A DNA stretch of 56,225 nt from JBEKTW01 sp049515655 (lineage in GTDB: Bacteria; Bacteroidota; Ignavibacteria; UBA10030; SZUA-254). Positions within the stretch are counted from its first letter, which is position 1; each line of letters opens with the position of its first letter. Shown here one piece after another: positions 25,053 to 33,157 of this stretch. The stretch covers positions 1-56,225 of the forward strand of contig JBEKTW010000029.1 in assembly GCA_049515655.1 (NCBI GenBank), written 5' to 3'. The position numbers were made by a program, and so were the translations under genes. The notes under the pieces were generated by a model that saw only the letters and a list, made by a program, of their open reading frames with translations, ran no database searches and was not told where the DNA came from.

Positions 25053-25135
25053 CAATTCAAAATGCAAAATTAAACGAAACAACGAATTAATCAAATTAAA
25101 CGAATAAACGTGCTTGCATGTCTCAACATCTCAAC
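25053..25135 (-). repeat. Inverted repeat copy 2 flanking cbs and the NUDIX gene
   Basis: CAATTCAAAATGCAAAATT through TAAACGAATAAACGTGC to CATCTCAAC is the reverse complement of copy 1 at 22803-22876, with an extra segment of about 8 bp (around 25090). The T-rich part is also found at 16148-16180. Confidence 0.75.
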
Positions 25136-25225
25136 TACTCACCAGCTCTAATTTTCCAATTTTTCCATTACTCCATCTCATAATCTCAGCTACTCACAAT
25201 CTCATATACTCAACATCTCAACTTC
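25117..25225. repeat. Octad array (reverse-orientation TGAGATNN) downstream of larB
   Basis: Units such as TCTCAACA, TCTCAACT, ACTCACCA and CATCTCATAATCTCAGC continue to about 25225. They are the complement of the TGAGATNN octads. The array ends next to the larB stop codon at 25229. Confidence 0.7.
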
Positions 25226-25228
25226 TCA

Positions 25229-25984
25229 TCATCTTCTTTTCTTATTCATCAGGCTTGCGGCGAAGGCAGCGCCGAAGCCGTTGTCAATATTCACGACGGT
25301 AATGCCGCTTGCACATGAGTTCAACATCGCTAGCAAGGCCGTCACTCCCTGAAAACTGGCGCCGTAGCCGATCGATGTCGGAACCGCTATGACCGGCACG
25401 TCAACCAGGCCGCCGACGACGCTGGGCAGCGCTCCCTCCATCCCAGCGACGACGATGATAATATCCGCTTTCGAGAGTTTTTCGCTCTGCGAAAACAGCC
25501 GGTGAATTCCGGCAACGCCGACGTCGTACAGGGTTTCAACGGGATTTCCCAGCATTCTCGCAGTAACAACCGACTCTTCGGCCACGGGGATGTCGGAGGT
25601 GCCCGCCGTGATCACGAGAATCAATCCACGGTCTTTTTCCGGCTTCTCCGGCTCGTTGGCCGTAATGACCCGCGCGGAATCATGGAAGTGCGCGTTACGG
25701 ACCTTCTTCTTCACAGCTTTGAAATGGGCTTCTGTCGCCCGTGTTGCCAGCAGCGGCTGGGAATGCCCGGCAATTTTCGTCGCGATTCCGGCAACCTGGG
25801 CAGGCGTTTTTCCCTGGCACAGGATAACCTCGGGGAATCCCTGCCGCAACCGGCGATGATGGTCGATCGTCGCGAAGCCGAGCGATTCAAATCGAAGGGC
25901 GGCGAGCTTTTCGAGCACTTCTTCCTCGCTCACGGCGCCAAGCTTCAAATCATGAAGGATTCTTTTGAGTTCACTTTTTGTCAT
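25229..25984 (-). CDS. larB: LarB, pyridinium-3,5-biscarboxylate synthase (nickel-pincer cofactor pathway)
   Basis: A 251-residue protein of the PurE-related LarB family, which carboxylates and hydrolyses nicotinate adenine dinucleotide at the start of nickel-pincer cofactor synthesis. Segments supporting this are ATIDHHRRLRQGFPEVILCQGKT, VITAGTSDIPVAEE, VAGMEGALPSVVGGL and VPTSIGYGASFQG. ATG 25984 (MTKSELKRIL) is the typical start; the open frame to 26149 crosses both divergent promoters. No larA, larC or larE is in the window. The leader after the promoter box would be only a few nucleotides. Confidence 0.92.
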   Translation of the reverse strand: MTKSELKRILHDLKLGAVSEEEVLEKLAALRFESLGFATIDHHRRLRQGFPEVILCQGKTPAQVAGIATKIAGHSQPLLATRATEAHFKAVKKKVRNAHFHDSARVITANEPEKPEKDRGLILVITAGTSDIPVAEESVVTARMLGNPVETLYDVGVAGIHRLFSQSEKLSKADIIIVVAGMEGALPSVVGGLVDVPVIAVPTSIGYGASFQGVTALLAMLNSCASGITVVNIDNGFGAAFAASLMNKKRR

Positions 25985-25994
25985 ACGGGCGATG

Positions 25995-26025
25995 AAAATA
26001 TACTCGTTTTTGCGAGGAGAAGCAA
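25995..26025 (-). promoter_or_regulatory. Promoter of larB
   Basis: Minus strand: TTG (26025-26023), 20-nt spacer, TATATTTT (26002-25995). The larB ATG begins 11 nt beyond the box, so the mRNA has almost no leader. It is back to back with the plsY promoter at 26070. Confidence 0.65.
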
Positions 26026-26069
26026 GAATGAAATCTTGAAAATCAACGGCGGGAGAGAAACTTACGGCT

Positions 26070-26100
26070 TTGTAAGTTTGCCACTTTTTTTGTATTTTTG
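26070..26100 (+). promoter_or_regulatory. Promoter of the plsY-like gene
   Basis: TTTG at 26069-26072, 20-nt spacer, and a perfect TAnnTTTG box (TATTTTTG, 26093-26100). The box covers the upstream-most GTG (26100) of the plsY frame, so translation must begin further downstream. Confidence 0.65.
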
Positions 26101-26132
26101 TGAGAATCGTAGACCAAAAAGCGTTCGAACCT

Positions 26133-26750
26133 TTGCTGTTTCCCTGCATCTTCAGTCTCTTAATCGGCTATTGTGCCGGGTCATTTCCCACTGCCTATCT
26201 GCTGTTGAAGCAGAAATCAAACGTCGACATTCGTGTGACGGGGAGCGGAAATGTCGGCGCAATGAACGCCTACGAACTCACTCGTTCGAGGCTAGTCGGC
26301 TTCGGGGTTTTCGCGATTGATGCACTCAAGGGAAGTTTCGCGGTGCTGTTGTCGATGGCGTTGTTCGGCCAAGACTTCGCTGTGCTGGCAACTTCAGGCT
26401 TAGCGGCGATCATCGGTCACGATTATCCGGTCTGGTTGAAGTTCAAAGGGGGAATCGGGCTTTCGACGACTGCCGGCGTCATGCTGGTGTTAGGATGGGG
26501 ATTCGTCATCGTGTGGTGTTTGATATGGACGGTGAGCTATCTGACTTCGAAACACATCCACGGGTCGAACATCGTTGCATCAATATTGAGCCCGGTCGTT
26601 CTCGTTTCGCTTCCCGTAACCGTCATCGCAGGAACCCTCCCTCCATTCGCCGGAACTGCGGAGGTCAGGGTTTTTGTTATCATTGTCTGCTGTTTGATCT
26701 TACTCCGGCACATTCGGCCGGTTAGGCAGATGTTGGGAAAATCCTTATAA
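26133..26750 (+). CDS. PlsY-like glycerol-3-phosphate acyltransferase, divergent motifs
   Basis: An integral membrane protein of about 205 residues resembling PlsY, which makes lysophosphatidic acid from acyl-phosphate and glycerol-3-phosphate. GSFPTAYLL matches motif 1. Motif 2, normally GSGNxGxTN, reads GSGNVGAMN, and motif 3, normally GGKGVAT, reads GGIGLST, with the lysine replaced. The frame is open from a GTG at 26100, but that codon sits inside the promoter box. TTG 26133 gives the usual short lead before GSxPTAY, so I prefer it. Either a diverged PlsY or a paralogue with another job. Confidence 0.75.
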   Translation: MLFPCIFSLLIGYCAGSFPTAYLLLKQKSNVDIRVTGSGNVGAMNAYELTRSRLVGFGVFAIDALKGSFAVLLSMALFGQDFAVLATSGLAAIIGHDYPVWLKFKGGIGLSTTAGVMLVLGWGFVIVWCLIWTVSYLTSKHIHGSNIVASILSPVVLVSLPVTVIAGTLPPFAGTAEVRVFVIIVCCLILLRHIRPVRQMLGKSL

Positions 26751-26772
26751 TCGATCACCACATACTTCATCC

Positions 26773-27660
26773 ATGGAAAAATTGAACGTTGCTGAATTGC
26801 AAGAGATGGCAAGGCAAATCCGCCGCGACATTATCAAGATGCTGTTGATTTCAAAATCGGGGCATTCCGGCGGGCCGCTCGGGCTTGCCGACATCTTTGC
26901 ATCTCTTTATTTCAACATCTTGAATGTCGACCCAAAAAATCCGCGAATGGATACGCGGGACTATTTCTTCCTTTCCGCGGGACATTTATGCCCGGCCTGG
27001 TACGCTACGCTCGCCCGGCGGGGTTTCATTCCTTTGAGTGAACTGACCACCCTTCGGAAGATCAACGGCAGGTTACAGGGTCATCCCGCGCCGCCATGGA
27101 CACACGGAGTGCCCGGAGCCGAAATCGCCTCCGGCGCCCTCGGGCAAGGGCTTTCCGTTGCCGTGGGCTGCGCGCTCGGACTGCGCCTGGACAAGAAGCC
27201 GAACCGCGTGTACGTCCTTCTTGGGGACGGTGAACTGGACGAAGGACAGGTGTGGGAAGCGATGATGACCGCCGGCCATCACCAGGTGGACAACCTGATC
27301 GCGATTGTCGACAGGAATGATTGCCAGATCGATGACCGCACCAGCAAAGTCATGAACCTCGAACCGCTCGCGGAGAAATGGGGTTCCTTCAACTGGCACG
27401 TGCTCGAATGTGACGGAAACAATGTTGAACAATTCTTGAAAACGATGAGACAGGCCCAGGCATTGAAAGGAAAACCCACCGTGATAATCGCGCGAACGTT
27501 TATGGGCAGGGGGGTTTCGTTCATGGAAGACGATTACAAATGGCACGGCGTCCCTCCAAATGAGGATCAGGGCAAAAAAGCTCTCGGGGAACTCGCACCG
27601 ACAAAGCATGGCGACTTCATCAAGTTCGACTGGGAACAACAACTCATGGGATCACGATAG
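26773..27660 (+). CDS. Transketolase, N-terminal (thiamine diphosphate-binding) subunit
   Basis: A 295-residue half-transketolase carrying the thiamine diphosphate domain: GHSGGPLG near the start, GALGQGLSVAVG, and the GDGELDEGQVWEA...DRND metal/cofactor motif. It pairs with the downstream gene to move two-carbon units in the pentose phosphate pathway. Split transketolases are known in archaea and various bacteria. It is 22 nt after the plsY-like gene. Confidence 0.95.
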   Translation: MEKLNVAELQEMARQIRRDIIKMLLISKSGHSGGPLGLADIFASLYFNILNVDPKNPRMDTRDYFFLSAGHLCPAWYATLARRGFIPLSELTTLRKINGRLQGHPAPPWTHGVPGAEIASGALGQGLSVAVGCALGLRLDKKPNRVYVLLGDGELDEGQVWEAMMTAGHHQVDNLIAIVDRNDCQIDDRTSKVMNLEPLAEKWGSFNWHVLECDGNNVEQFLKTMRQAQALKGKPTVIIARTFMGRGVSFMEDDYKWHGVPPNEDQGKKALGELAPTKHGDFIKFDWEQQLMGSR

Positions 27661-27661
27661 C

Positions 27662-28621
27662 ATGCCCAAATATTCATCCAAAGAACTGAAAGCCACGCGA
27701 CTCGGATTCGGCGAAGCTCTCGTCGAGCTGGGAAACGAAAATCCCAATGTCGTCGTCCTGGGGGGCGATGTGACTGGTTCTGTCCGGACCGATTTATTCA
27801 AAAAAGCATTCCCCGACCGGTTCATCAGCGTCGGCATCGCCGAGCAGGATATGATGGGAACGGCGGCAGGCCTCGCGATCGCCGGAAAGATCCCTTTCGC
27901 ATCCGCCTACGGTGAGTTTGCCACGGGCAGACCGTTCGACCAGATCCGTCAATCGATCGCGTACAGTCAGCTTCCGGTGAAAATCTGCGCGTCACATTGC
28001 GGCATCACCGTCGGGCCAGACGGCGCGACACATCAATCGCTGGAGGATATCGCTCTCATGCGCATTCTTCCACACATGACGGTTGCAAGTCCGTGCGACT
28101 ATCATGAAGCAAAGAAGATGGTGAAAGCCACGCTCAGCTGGAATCACCCGATTTACATCCGGCTCTTCCGCGACAACACTCCCGTGTTCACGGAAGCGTC
28201 CTCGCCGTTCGAGCTCGGCAAAGCGGTCACGCTTATCGACGGGCACGACGTGACGATCATCGCGTGCGGCCTGCAAGTGTGGGAAACGATTCTCGCCGAG
28301 GAGGTTCTCTCGGCGCAAGGCATCAGCGCCAGGGTCATCAACATGCATACGATCAAGCCGCTCGACAAGGAGGTTCTGTTGAAGGCCGCTCAGGAAACCG
28401 GCGCGATTGTCACCGCAGAGGACCATCAGATCCACGGCGGTCTCGGCGGCGCGGTTGCGGAATTTCTTGCTCAGACCTGCCCGACGCCCCAGGAGTTCGT
28501 TGCCGTCAACGATACCTTCGGCGAATCCGGGCCGGGCGACGAGCTGATGAAGAAATACGGCATCGCCAAGGACGGCATCGTGAAAGCAACCTTGAAGGTT
28601 TTACGACGTAAGAAGCAATAA
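27662..28621 (+). CDS. Transketolase, C-terminal subunit
   Basis: A 319-residue partner with the pyrimidine-binding domain (VVVLGGDVTGSVRTD, GIAEQDMMGTAAGLA, the catalytic-type FATGRPFDQIRQ and the GITVGPDGATHQSLED segment) and the C-terminal transketolase domain (VINMHTIKPLDKE, TAEDHQIHGGLGGAVAE). ATG 27662 is one base after the TAG of the N-terminal subunit gene, so the two are coupled and made in equal amounts. The frame open from 27560 only overlaps the first subunit. Confidence 0.95.
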   Translation: MPKYSSKELKATRLGFGEALVELGNENPNVVVLGGDVTGSVRTDLFKKAFPDRFISVGIAEQDMMGTAAGLAIAGKIPFASAYGEFATGRPFDQIRQSIAYSQLPVKICASHCGITVGPDGATHQSLEDIALMRILPHMTVASPCDYHEAKKMVKATLSWNHPIYIRLFRDNTPVFTEASSPFELGKAVTLIDGHDVTIIACGLQVWETILAEEVLSAQGISARVINMHTIKPLDKEVLLKAAQETGAIVTAEDHQIHGGLGGAVAEFLAQTCPTPQEFVAVNDTFGESGPGDELMKKYGIAKDGIVKATLKVLRRKKQ

Positions 28622-28641
28622 GAACGATTCGCAAGGGGAAG

Positions 28642-29871
28642 ATGAATATGGCCAAGAAAATATTTTCGGTATTCGTTGTCATCTGCTTACCGTTGATAGT
28701 CGCGTTCTGGTCTGGGTACACGGTCGGGAATCGCCATTCCCAGCAGCCGGAGAACGGGCAAACCGATGAGTCCTACATCCGCCAAGCCTCGTATCCGGCA
28801 TCTGCGCGCGACAGCCTCGCAGAGCAACTCCTCAGCCAACGGCACAACGCAATCACACGCGCAGTCGCGGCCGCAAGTCCGGCTGTAGTGAGTATCAATG
28901 TCACCGAAGTCCGGGAGTATCAGTGGCAGAGTCCCTTCTCCCAGTTCTTCGGCAACGACCCGTTCTTCCGCCAGTTCTTCGGAGACAGGACGTACCGTCA
29001 GGAAATCAAGAGTCTCGGGTCGGGATTCGTCATTTCTCCGGACGGGTACATCGTGACGAACGACCACGTCGCGGGCAACGGAAAAGAAATCACCGTCACG
29101 ACAACGGCCAAAGAGAAATTCAAAGCGGTCCTGGTGGGGACCGACCCGGTTTCGGATATTGCCCTTTTGAAAATCGAAGGGAAGAATTTTCCCGCACTCC
29201 GGCTCGGCAATTCGGACGACGTGATTATCGGAGAGTGGGCCATCGCCCTCGGCAACCCTTTCGGACTCTTTGAAATCAGCGACAAGCCGACGGTGACCGT
29301 CGGTGTCGTGAGCGCCACCGGGATGAACCTCAGCGTTGAAGGAGGACGTTCCTATCGCGGCATGATTCAAACCGACGCAGCCATCAACTCCGGCAACAGC
29401 GGCGGTCCGCTCATTAACGCCCTCGGAGAAGTTGTCGGCGTCAACGCGGTGATCTACACGCCGAATCAGGGCGTTTCGGGCGTCGGCGGAACTGCGGGCG
29501 TTGGTTTCGCCATCCCGATTAACCGCGTGAAGAGCGTCATCGCGGAATTGAAGAAAAGCGGAAAAGTGGAGCGCGATTTCTGGACGGGACTGGAAATCAA
29601 CGCCGTTGATTCCCGTGTCGCCCGTTACTTCGGCCTGGATAAGCCGGAGGGAGTGATCGTCAGTGACGTCAAACGAAGCAGCCCCGCTGAGACAGGCGGA
29701 TTCAAGGTGGGCGACATCGTCGTCGAGGTCAACGGGGAACATATCGTAAACGAGGAAACGATCACGGAAATCGTCAGTGAAGCAAAAGCCGGCGATGTTC
29801 TGAGAATGAAGGTTCTTCGCGAAAAGAAATACATCAACCTCGAGCTCAAACTGGAAAAACGCGGGTCATGA
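28642..29871 (+). CDS. HtrA/DegP-family periplasmic serine protease with one PDZ domain
   Basis: A 409-residue trypsin-like protease. It is anchored or exported by an N-terminal hydrophobic stretch (FSVFVVICLPLIVAFW). The triad is H142 (TNDHV), D172 (SDIALL) and S253 (NSGNSGGPL); the PDZ domain covers about residues 310-405 (GVIVSDVKRSSPAETGGFKVGD). Only one PDZ domain makes it DegS-like in layout. AGGGGAAG lies 5-6 nt upstream of the ATG. It should handle misfolded envelope proteins. The last bases overlap purB by ATGA. Confidence 0.95.
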   Translation: MNMAKKIFSVFVVICLPLIVAFWSGYTVGNRHSQQPENGQTDESYIRQASYPASARDSLAEQLLSQRHNAITRAVAAASPAVVSINVTEVREYQWQSPFSQFFGNDPFFRQFFGDRTYRQEIKSLGSGFVISPDGYIVTNDHVAGNGKEITVTTTAKEKFKAVLVGTDPVSDIALLKIEGKNFPALRLGNSDDVIIGEWAIALGNPFGLFEISDKPTVTVGVVSATGMNLSVEGGRSYRGMIQTDAAINSGNSGGPLINALGEVVGVNAVIYTPNQGVSGVGGTAGVGFAIPINRVKSVIAELKKSGKVERDFWTGLEINAVDSRVARYFGLDKPEGVIVSDVKRSSPAETGGFKVGDIVVEVNGEHIVNEETITEIVSEAKAGDVLRMKVLREKKYINLELKLEKRGS

Positions 29872-31166
29872 TCGCACGCTATACACGCCCGGAAATGGGC
29901 GCGATCTGGAGTGAAGAGAACAAGTTCCGCACCTGGCTTGACATTGAAATCCTCGCCTGCGAGGCGCAGGCCGACCTCGGCGTCTTCCCGAAGAAATCTG
30001 CAAAGACTATCCGCCGGAAGGCGGCGTTCGATGTACGGCGAATCGAAGAGATTGAGCGCAAGGTGAATCACGATGTCATCGCCTTTCTCACGAACGTAGG
30101 AGAGCACGTCGGTCCGGATTCACGGTTCATCCATCTGGGCATGACGTCGTCGGATATTCTCGACACCGGACTGGCGATCCAGATGAAACATTCCGCCGAC
30201 CTCCTGCTGAAGGATTTACAGAAACTCGCGGTAGTCCTTGCCCGGCGGGCGAAGGAATTCAAGCACACGATCATGGTCGGGCGCACGCACGGCATTCATG
30301 CCGAGCCCACGACCTTCGGCCTGAAACTGGCAATGTGGTACGATGAAAACCAGCGGAACATCAGACGACTTGAGCAGGCGCGGGAGACAATCTCGTTCGG
30401 ACAGATCTCCGGGGCCGTCGGCACCTACGAACATCTCGACCCTTTTGTCGAACGGTATGTGTGCGAAAAACTGGGACTCAAGCCCGCGCCAATATCATCC
30501 CAAGTCCTCCAGCGCGACCTTCACGCTGAGTTCCTGACGACACTCTCGGTGGTCGGCAGCTCGCTCGAGAAGTTCGCCACTGAAATACGTCTTCTGCAAA
30601 GAACCGAGGTACTGGAGGCCGAAGAATATTTCGCGAAAGGTCAGAAGGGTTCATCCGCGATGCCCCATAAACGCAATCCCATTACCTGCGAGCGGGTTGC
30701 CGGGCTTGCGAGGGTTCTCCGCGGAAATGCCGTCGCGGCGCTGGAAAACGTCGCACTCTGGCACGAACGCGATATCACGCACTCATCGGTCGAGCGCATC
30801 ATCATTCCGGATAGTTGCATTCTCCTCGACTACATGATCGCGACGTTTACGAGGATTGTCGACGAACTCGTCGTCTATCCTGAGAACATGATGAAGAATC
30901 TGGAAAAGACCCGTGGGCTCATCTTTTCGCAATCCGTCCTCCTCGCACTTACGAAAAAAGGAATGAAGCGGGAGGACGCTTATACCGCGGTGCAAAAGCT
31001 CGCGATGGAGGTCTGGTCGGGCGAGACGCGGAATTTCAAGGATGTTCTGAAATCAGACAAGACCATTTCCTCATTCTTGGGTTCTCGCGGATTAGACCAA
31101 CTGTTCGATTTGAAAAAGAGCATCCGCAACGTCGATTACATTTTCAAACGCGTTGGACTGCGATAG
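29868..31166 (+). CDS. purB: Adenylosuccinate lyase
   Basis: A 432-residue fumarase-superfamily lyase acting twice in purine synthesis (on SAICAR and on adenylosuccinate). It has GMTSSDILDTG, the GRTHGIHAEPTTFG segment with the catalytic histidine, and the signature SSAMPHKRNPITCE. Length is normal. It overlaps the protease gene by 4 bp, which couples two functionally unrelated products. A CGCAGAG-type repeat follows in the next gap. Confidence 0.97.
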   Translation: MIARYTRPEMGAIWSEENKFRTWLDIEILACEAQADLGVFPKKSAKTIRRKAAFDVRRIEEIERKVNHDVIAFLTNVGEHVGPDSRFIHLGMTSSDILDTGLAIQMKHSADLLLKDLQKLAVVLARRAKEFKHTIMVGRTHGIHAEPTTFGLKLAMWYDENQRNIRRLEQARETISFGQISGAVGTYEHLDPFVERYVCEKLGLKPAPISSQVLQRDLHAEFLTTLSVVGSSLEKFATEIRLLQRTEVLEAEEYFAKGQKGSSAMPHKRNPITCERVAGLARVLRGNAVAALENVALWHERDITHSSVERIIIPDSCILLDYMIATFTRIVDELVVYPENMMKNLEKTRGLIFSQSVLLALTKKGMKREDAYTAVQKLAMEVWSGETRNFKDVLKSDKTISSFLGSRGLDQLFDLKKSIRNVDYIFKRVGLR

Positions 31167-31167
31167 C

Positions 31168-31250
31168 CTCTGCGCCCCTCGCGTCTTTGCACGAAAAAGA
31201 ATAACCGCAGAGGACGCCAAGGAGACGCAAAGGTCGCAGAGAAAGAAGTA
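31168..31250. repeat. CGCAGAG/GCAAAG repeat between purB and the aldehyde dehydrogenase
   Basis: CCTCTGCG (31168-31175) faces CGCAGAGG (31206-31213), with further GACGCAAAG and TCGCAGAG words to about 31243. Same family as the repeat at 10607-10663. Confidence 0.6.
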
Positions 31251-31286
31251 CTGACAACGCTCACAACACTTGAAAAGGAAAAACCT

Positions 31287-32768
31287 ATGAAAAAATACCA
31301 GAATTTCATCAACGGGAAATGGGTAGATGCACGATCCGGAAAAACGTTTGAAAATCGAAACCCCGCCAACTGGGATGAAGTCGTCGGAACGTTTCCCAAA
31401 TCGGGAAAAGAAGACGTCGGCGAGGCGGTGAAGGCTGCCCGGTCGGCATTCGAAAAATGGCGGCTTGTCCCGGCGCCGAAACGCGGCGATATTCTGAAAA
31501 CGGTCGGCGATATCATGGTCAGGCGGAAAGAGGAAATCGCCCGGCTCATGACGCGTGAGATGGGAAAAGTACTGGTGGAAACGCGGGGCGACGTCCAGGA
31601 AGGAATCGATACCGCGTACTACGCCGCTTCGGAAGGAAGACGACTCTTCGGCCATACGGTTCCCTCCGAACTGCCAAACAAGTTTAACATGGCTATCCGG
31701 GTGCCGGTCGGCGTTGCCGGCGTCGTTACGCCGTGGAATTTCCCGATGGCGATTCCGACCTGGAAAATCTTCCCCGCTCTCCTCTGCGGCAACACCGTCG
31801 TCTTCAAGCCCGCCTCCGACACTCCCGCTACGGCAACGGTGCTTGTCGAGATTCTCCTGGAAGCAGGCGTCCCCGAAGGAGTCATCAATATCGTTCATGG
31901 CGGCGGCGGGGAAGTCGGTATGGCAATCGTCGACCATCCCGATGTCGACCTTGTCAGCTTTACCGGCTCGACGGTCGTCGGCAAGAAGATCTCGGAAGTT
32001 GCCAGCAGAACATTGAAGCGCGTTTCATTGGAGCTCGGCGGCAAGAACGCTCAAATCGTCATGGACGACGCCGACCTCAGCCTGGCGCTCGACGGCGTCC
32101 TCTGGGGCGCTTTTGGAACGACTGGCCAGCGCTGTACCGCAACCAGTCGTTTGCTCCTCCACGAAAAAGTGTACGACAAGTTTATGTCGATGCTCGTCGA
32201 CCGGACGAAGAAACTCAGGTTGGGAGACGGTTTGAAAGACACCACCGACGTCGGCCCCTGCATCAACGAAGGACAACGCAAAGTTGTCCAGGACTACGTC
32301 GGGATCGGTTTGAAGGAAGGAGCAAAGATAGTCGTCGGTGGGTCGATCGCATCGGGCGATGATTTGAGCAAAGGGTGGTTTCATCAACCGACAATCTTTT
32401 CCGATGTCCAGCCCGAGATGCGGATCGCAAAAGAAGAGATTTTTGGCCCGGTCTTATCCGTCGTCAGGATCAATTCTCTTGAAGAGGGTATCAACGTTCT
32501 CAACAACACTGTGTACGGATTGTCATCCTCCATATACACACAGAACGTGAACGCCGCCTTTAAGGCGATCCGCGACATCAAAGCCGGGATTACGTACATC
32601 AACGGCCCCACGATCGGCGCCGAGGCACACATGCCGTTCGGCGGTGTGAAGCAGACCGGAAACGGGCACCGCGAGGGCGGATGGACGGTGTATGAATTCT
32701 TCAGCGAATGGAAAACCGTCTACGTCGATTACAGCGGCAAGTTGCAGCGCGCGCAGATCGACTCCTAG
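31287..32768 (+). CDS. Aldehyde dehydrogenase (probable 2-aminoadipate-6-semialdehyde dehydrogenase)
   Basis: A 493-residue NAD(P)-dependent aldehyde dehydrogenase. The Rossmann domain has TPWNFPMAIPTWKI and FTGSTVVGKK; the general base is E249 in LELGGKNAQ and the nucleophile C283 in GQRCTATSR. Substrate is not fixed by these motifs. Because the next gene encodes L-lysine 6-transaminase, oxidation of aminoadipate semialdehyde to 2-aminoadipate is the best inference. GGAAAAACCT precedes the ATG. The transaminase is separated from it by a 566-base gap with its own promoter, so the two are not a single tight operon. Confidence 0.88.
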   Translation: MKKYQNFINGKWVDARSGKTFENRNPANWDEVVGTFPKSGKEDVGEAVKAARSAFEKWRLVPAPKRGDILKTVGDIMVRRKEEIARLMTREMGKVLVETRGDVQEGIDTAYYAASEGRRLFGHTVPSELPNKFNMAIRVPVGVAGVVTPWNFPMAIPTWKIFPALLCGNTVVFKPASDTPATATVLVEILLEAGVPEGVINIVHGGGGEVGMAIVDHPDVDLVSFTGSTVVGKKISEVASRTLKRVSLELGGKNAQIVMDDADLSLALDGVLWGAFGTTGQRCTATSRLLLHEKVYDKFMSMLVDRTKKLRLGDGLKDTTDVGPCINEGQRKVVQDYVGIGLKEGAKIVVGGSIASGDDLSKGWFHQPTIFSDVQPEMRIAKEEIFGPVLSVVRINSLEEGINVLNNTVYGLSSSIYTQNVNAAFKAIRDIKAGITYINGPTIGAEAHMPFGGVKQTGNGHREGGWTVYEFFSEWKTVYVDYSGKLQRAQIDS

Positions 32769-32777
32769 CCAGCTGTA

Positions 32778-32799
32778 GGTCCGATCTCCCGATCGGACC
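32778..32799. repeat. REP-like palindrome after the aldehyde dehydrogenase
   Basis: GGTCCGATC (32778-32786) pairs perfectly with GATCGGACC (32791-32799) across the loop TCCC. No T tract follows. It opens the 566-base gap 32769-33334, whose other contents are listed separately; 32800-32960 shows nothing recognisable. Confidence 0.6.
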
Positions 32800-32962
32800 A
32801 CATAGCCAACCAGCCGTGGGGAGGCGGGGCCATAGCGGACAAGCAGCCCTTGGGGACTACCCTCCGGAAAGAGGCGTGTTTTTGTGGCATATATGATATT
32901 ATCCCTCCATTTGCCTCAAATCACAAAACCTCAAAATCGAGACATCTGAACAATTCAAAAAG

Positions 32963-33043
32963 GTCATTCTGAATCCGCCGGAGGCGGATGAAGAATCTCG
33001 CTATTGACCTGTTTTAGATGTTTCGCTTCGCTCAACATGACAA
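32963..33043. repeat. GTCATTCTGA...CAACATGACAA palindromic repeat
   Basis: GTCATTCTGAATCC at the left and TTCGCTCAACATGACA at the right are complementary ends, with an inner hairpin ATCCGCC-GGA-GGCGGAT (32973-32989) and GAAGAATCTCG. I recall this dispersed repeat family from many bacterial genomes, including Bacteroidota. It is probably a non-autonomous mobile palindrome. Confidence 0.65.
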
Positions 33044-33061
33044 TCTTAGGTGTTTTTCAGA

Positions 33062-33113
33062 AGTCTCAAATCTCAACCTCTCACCATCTCATTATCTCAT
33101 CTACTCATCATCT
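33062..33113. repeat. Octad array directly upstream of the lat promoter
   Basis: TCTCAAA, TCTCAACC, TCTCACCA, TCTCATTA, TCTCATCT, ACTCATCA in 8-nt phase (one 7-nt unit), complement of TGAGATNN. It ends 8 bases before the TTTG of the lat promoter. Confidence 0.8.
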
Positions 33114-33121
33114 TCCCCGCT

Positions 33122-33151
33122 TTGAATCTCCCACGTTTTTCATTATATTTA
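33122..33151 (+). promoter_or_regulatory. Promoter of the lat leader
   Basis: TTTG (33121-33124), 19-nt spacer, TATATTTA (33144-33151). The segment from 33118 (CGCTTTGAATCTCCC) to the run of Ts is nearly identical to the promoter of the HAD gene at 54640-54670. Transcription should start near 33158. Confidence 0.65.
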
Positions 33152-33157
33152 TAAAGT

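Noticed and set aside
27560..27661. 34-residue N-terminal extension of the transketolase C-terminal subunit
   Set aside because: It lies inside the N-terminal subunit gene in another frame; ATG 27662 gives the normal start.
28687..29742. 351-codon open frame on the minus strand
   Set aside because: Antisense to the HtrA protease gene, whose catalytic triad and PDZ domain are clear; the antisense product has no domain.
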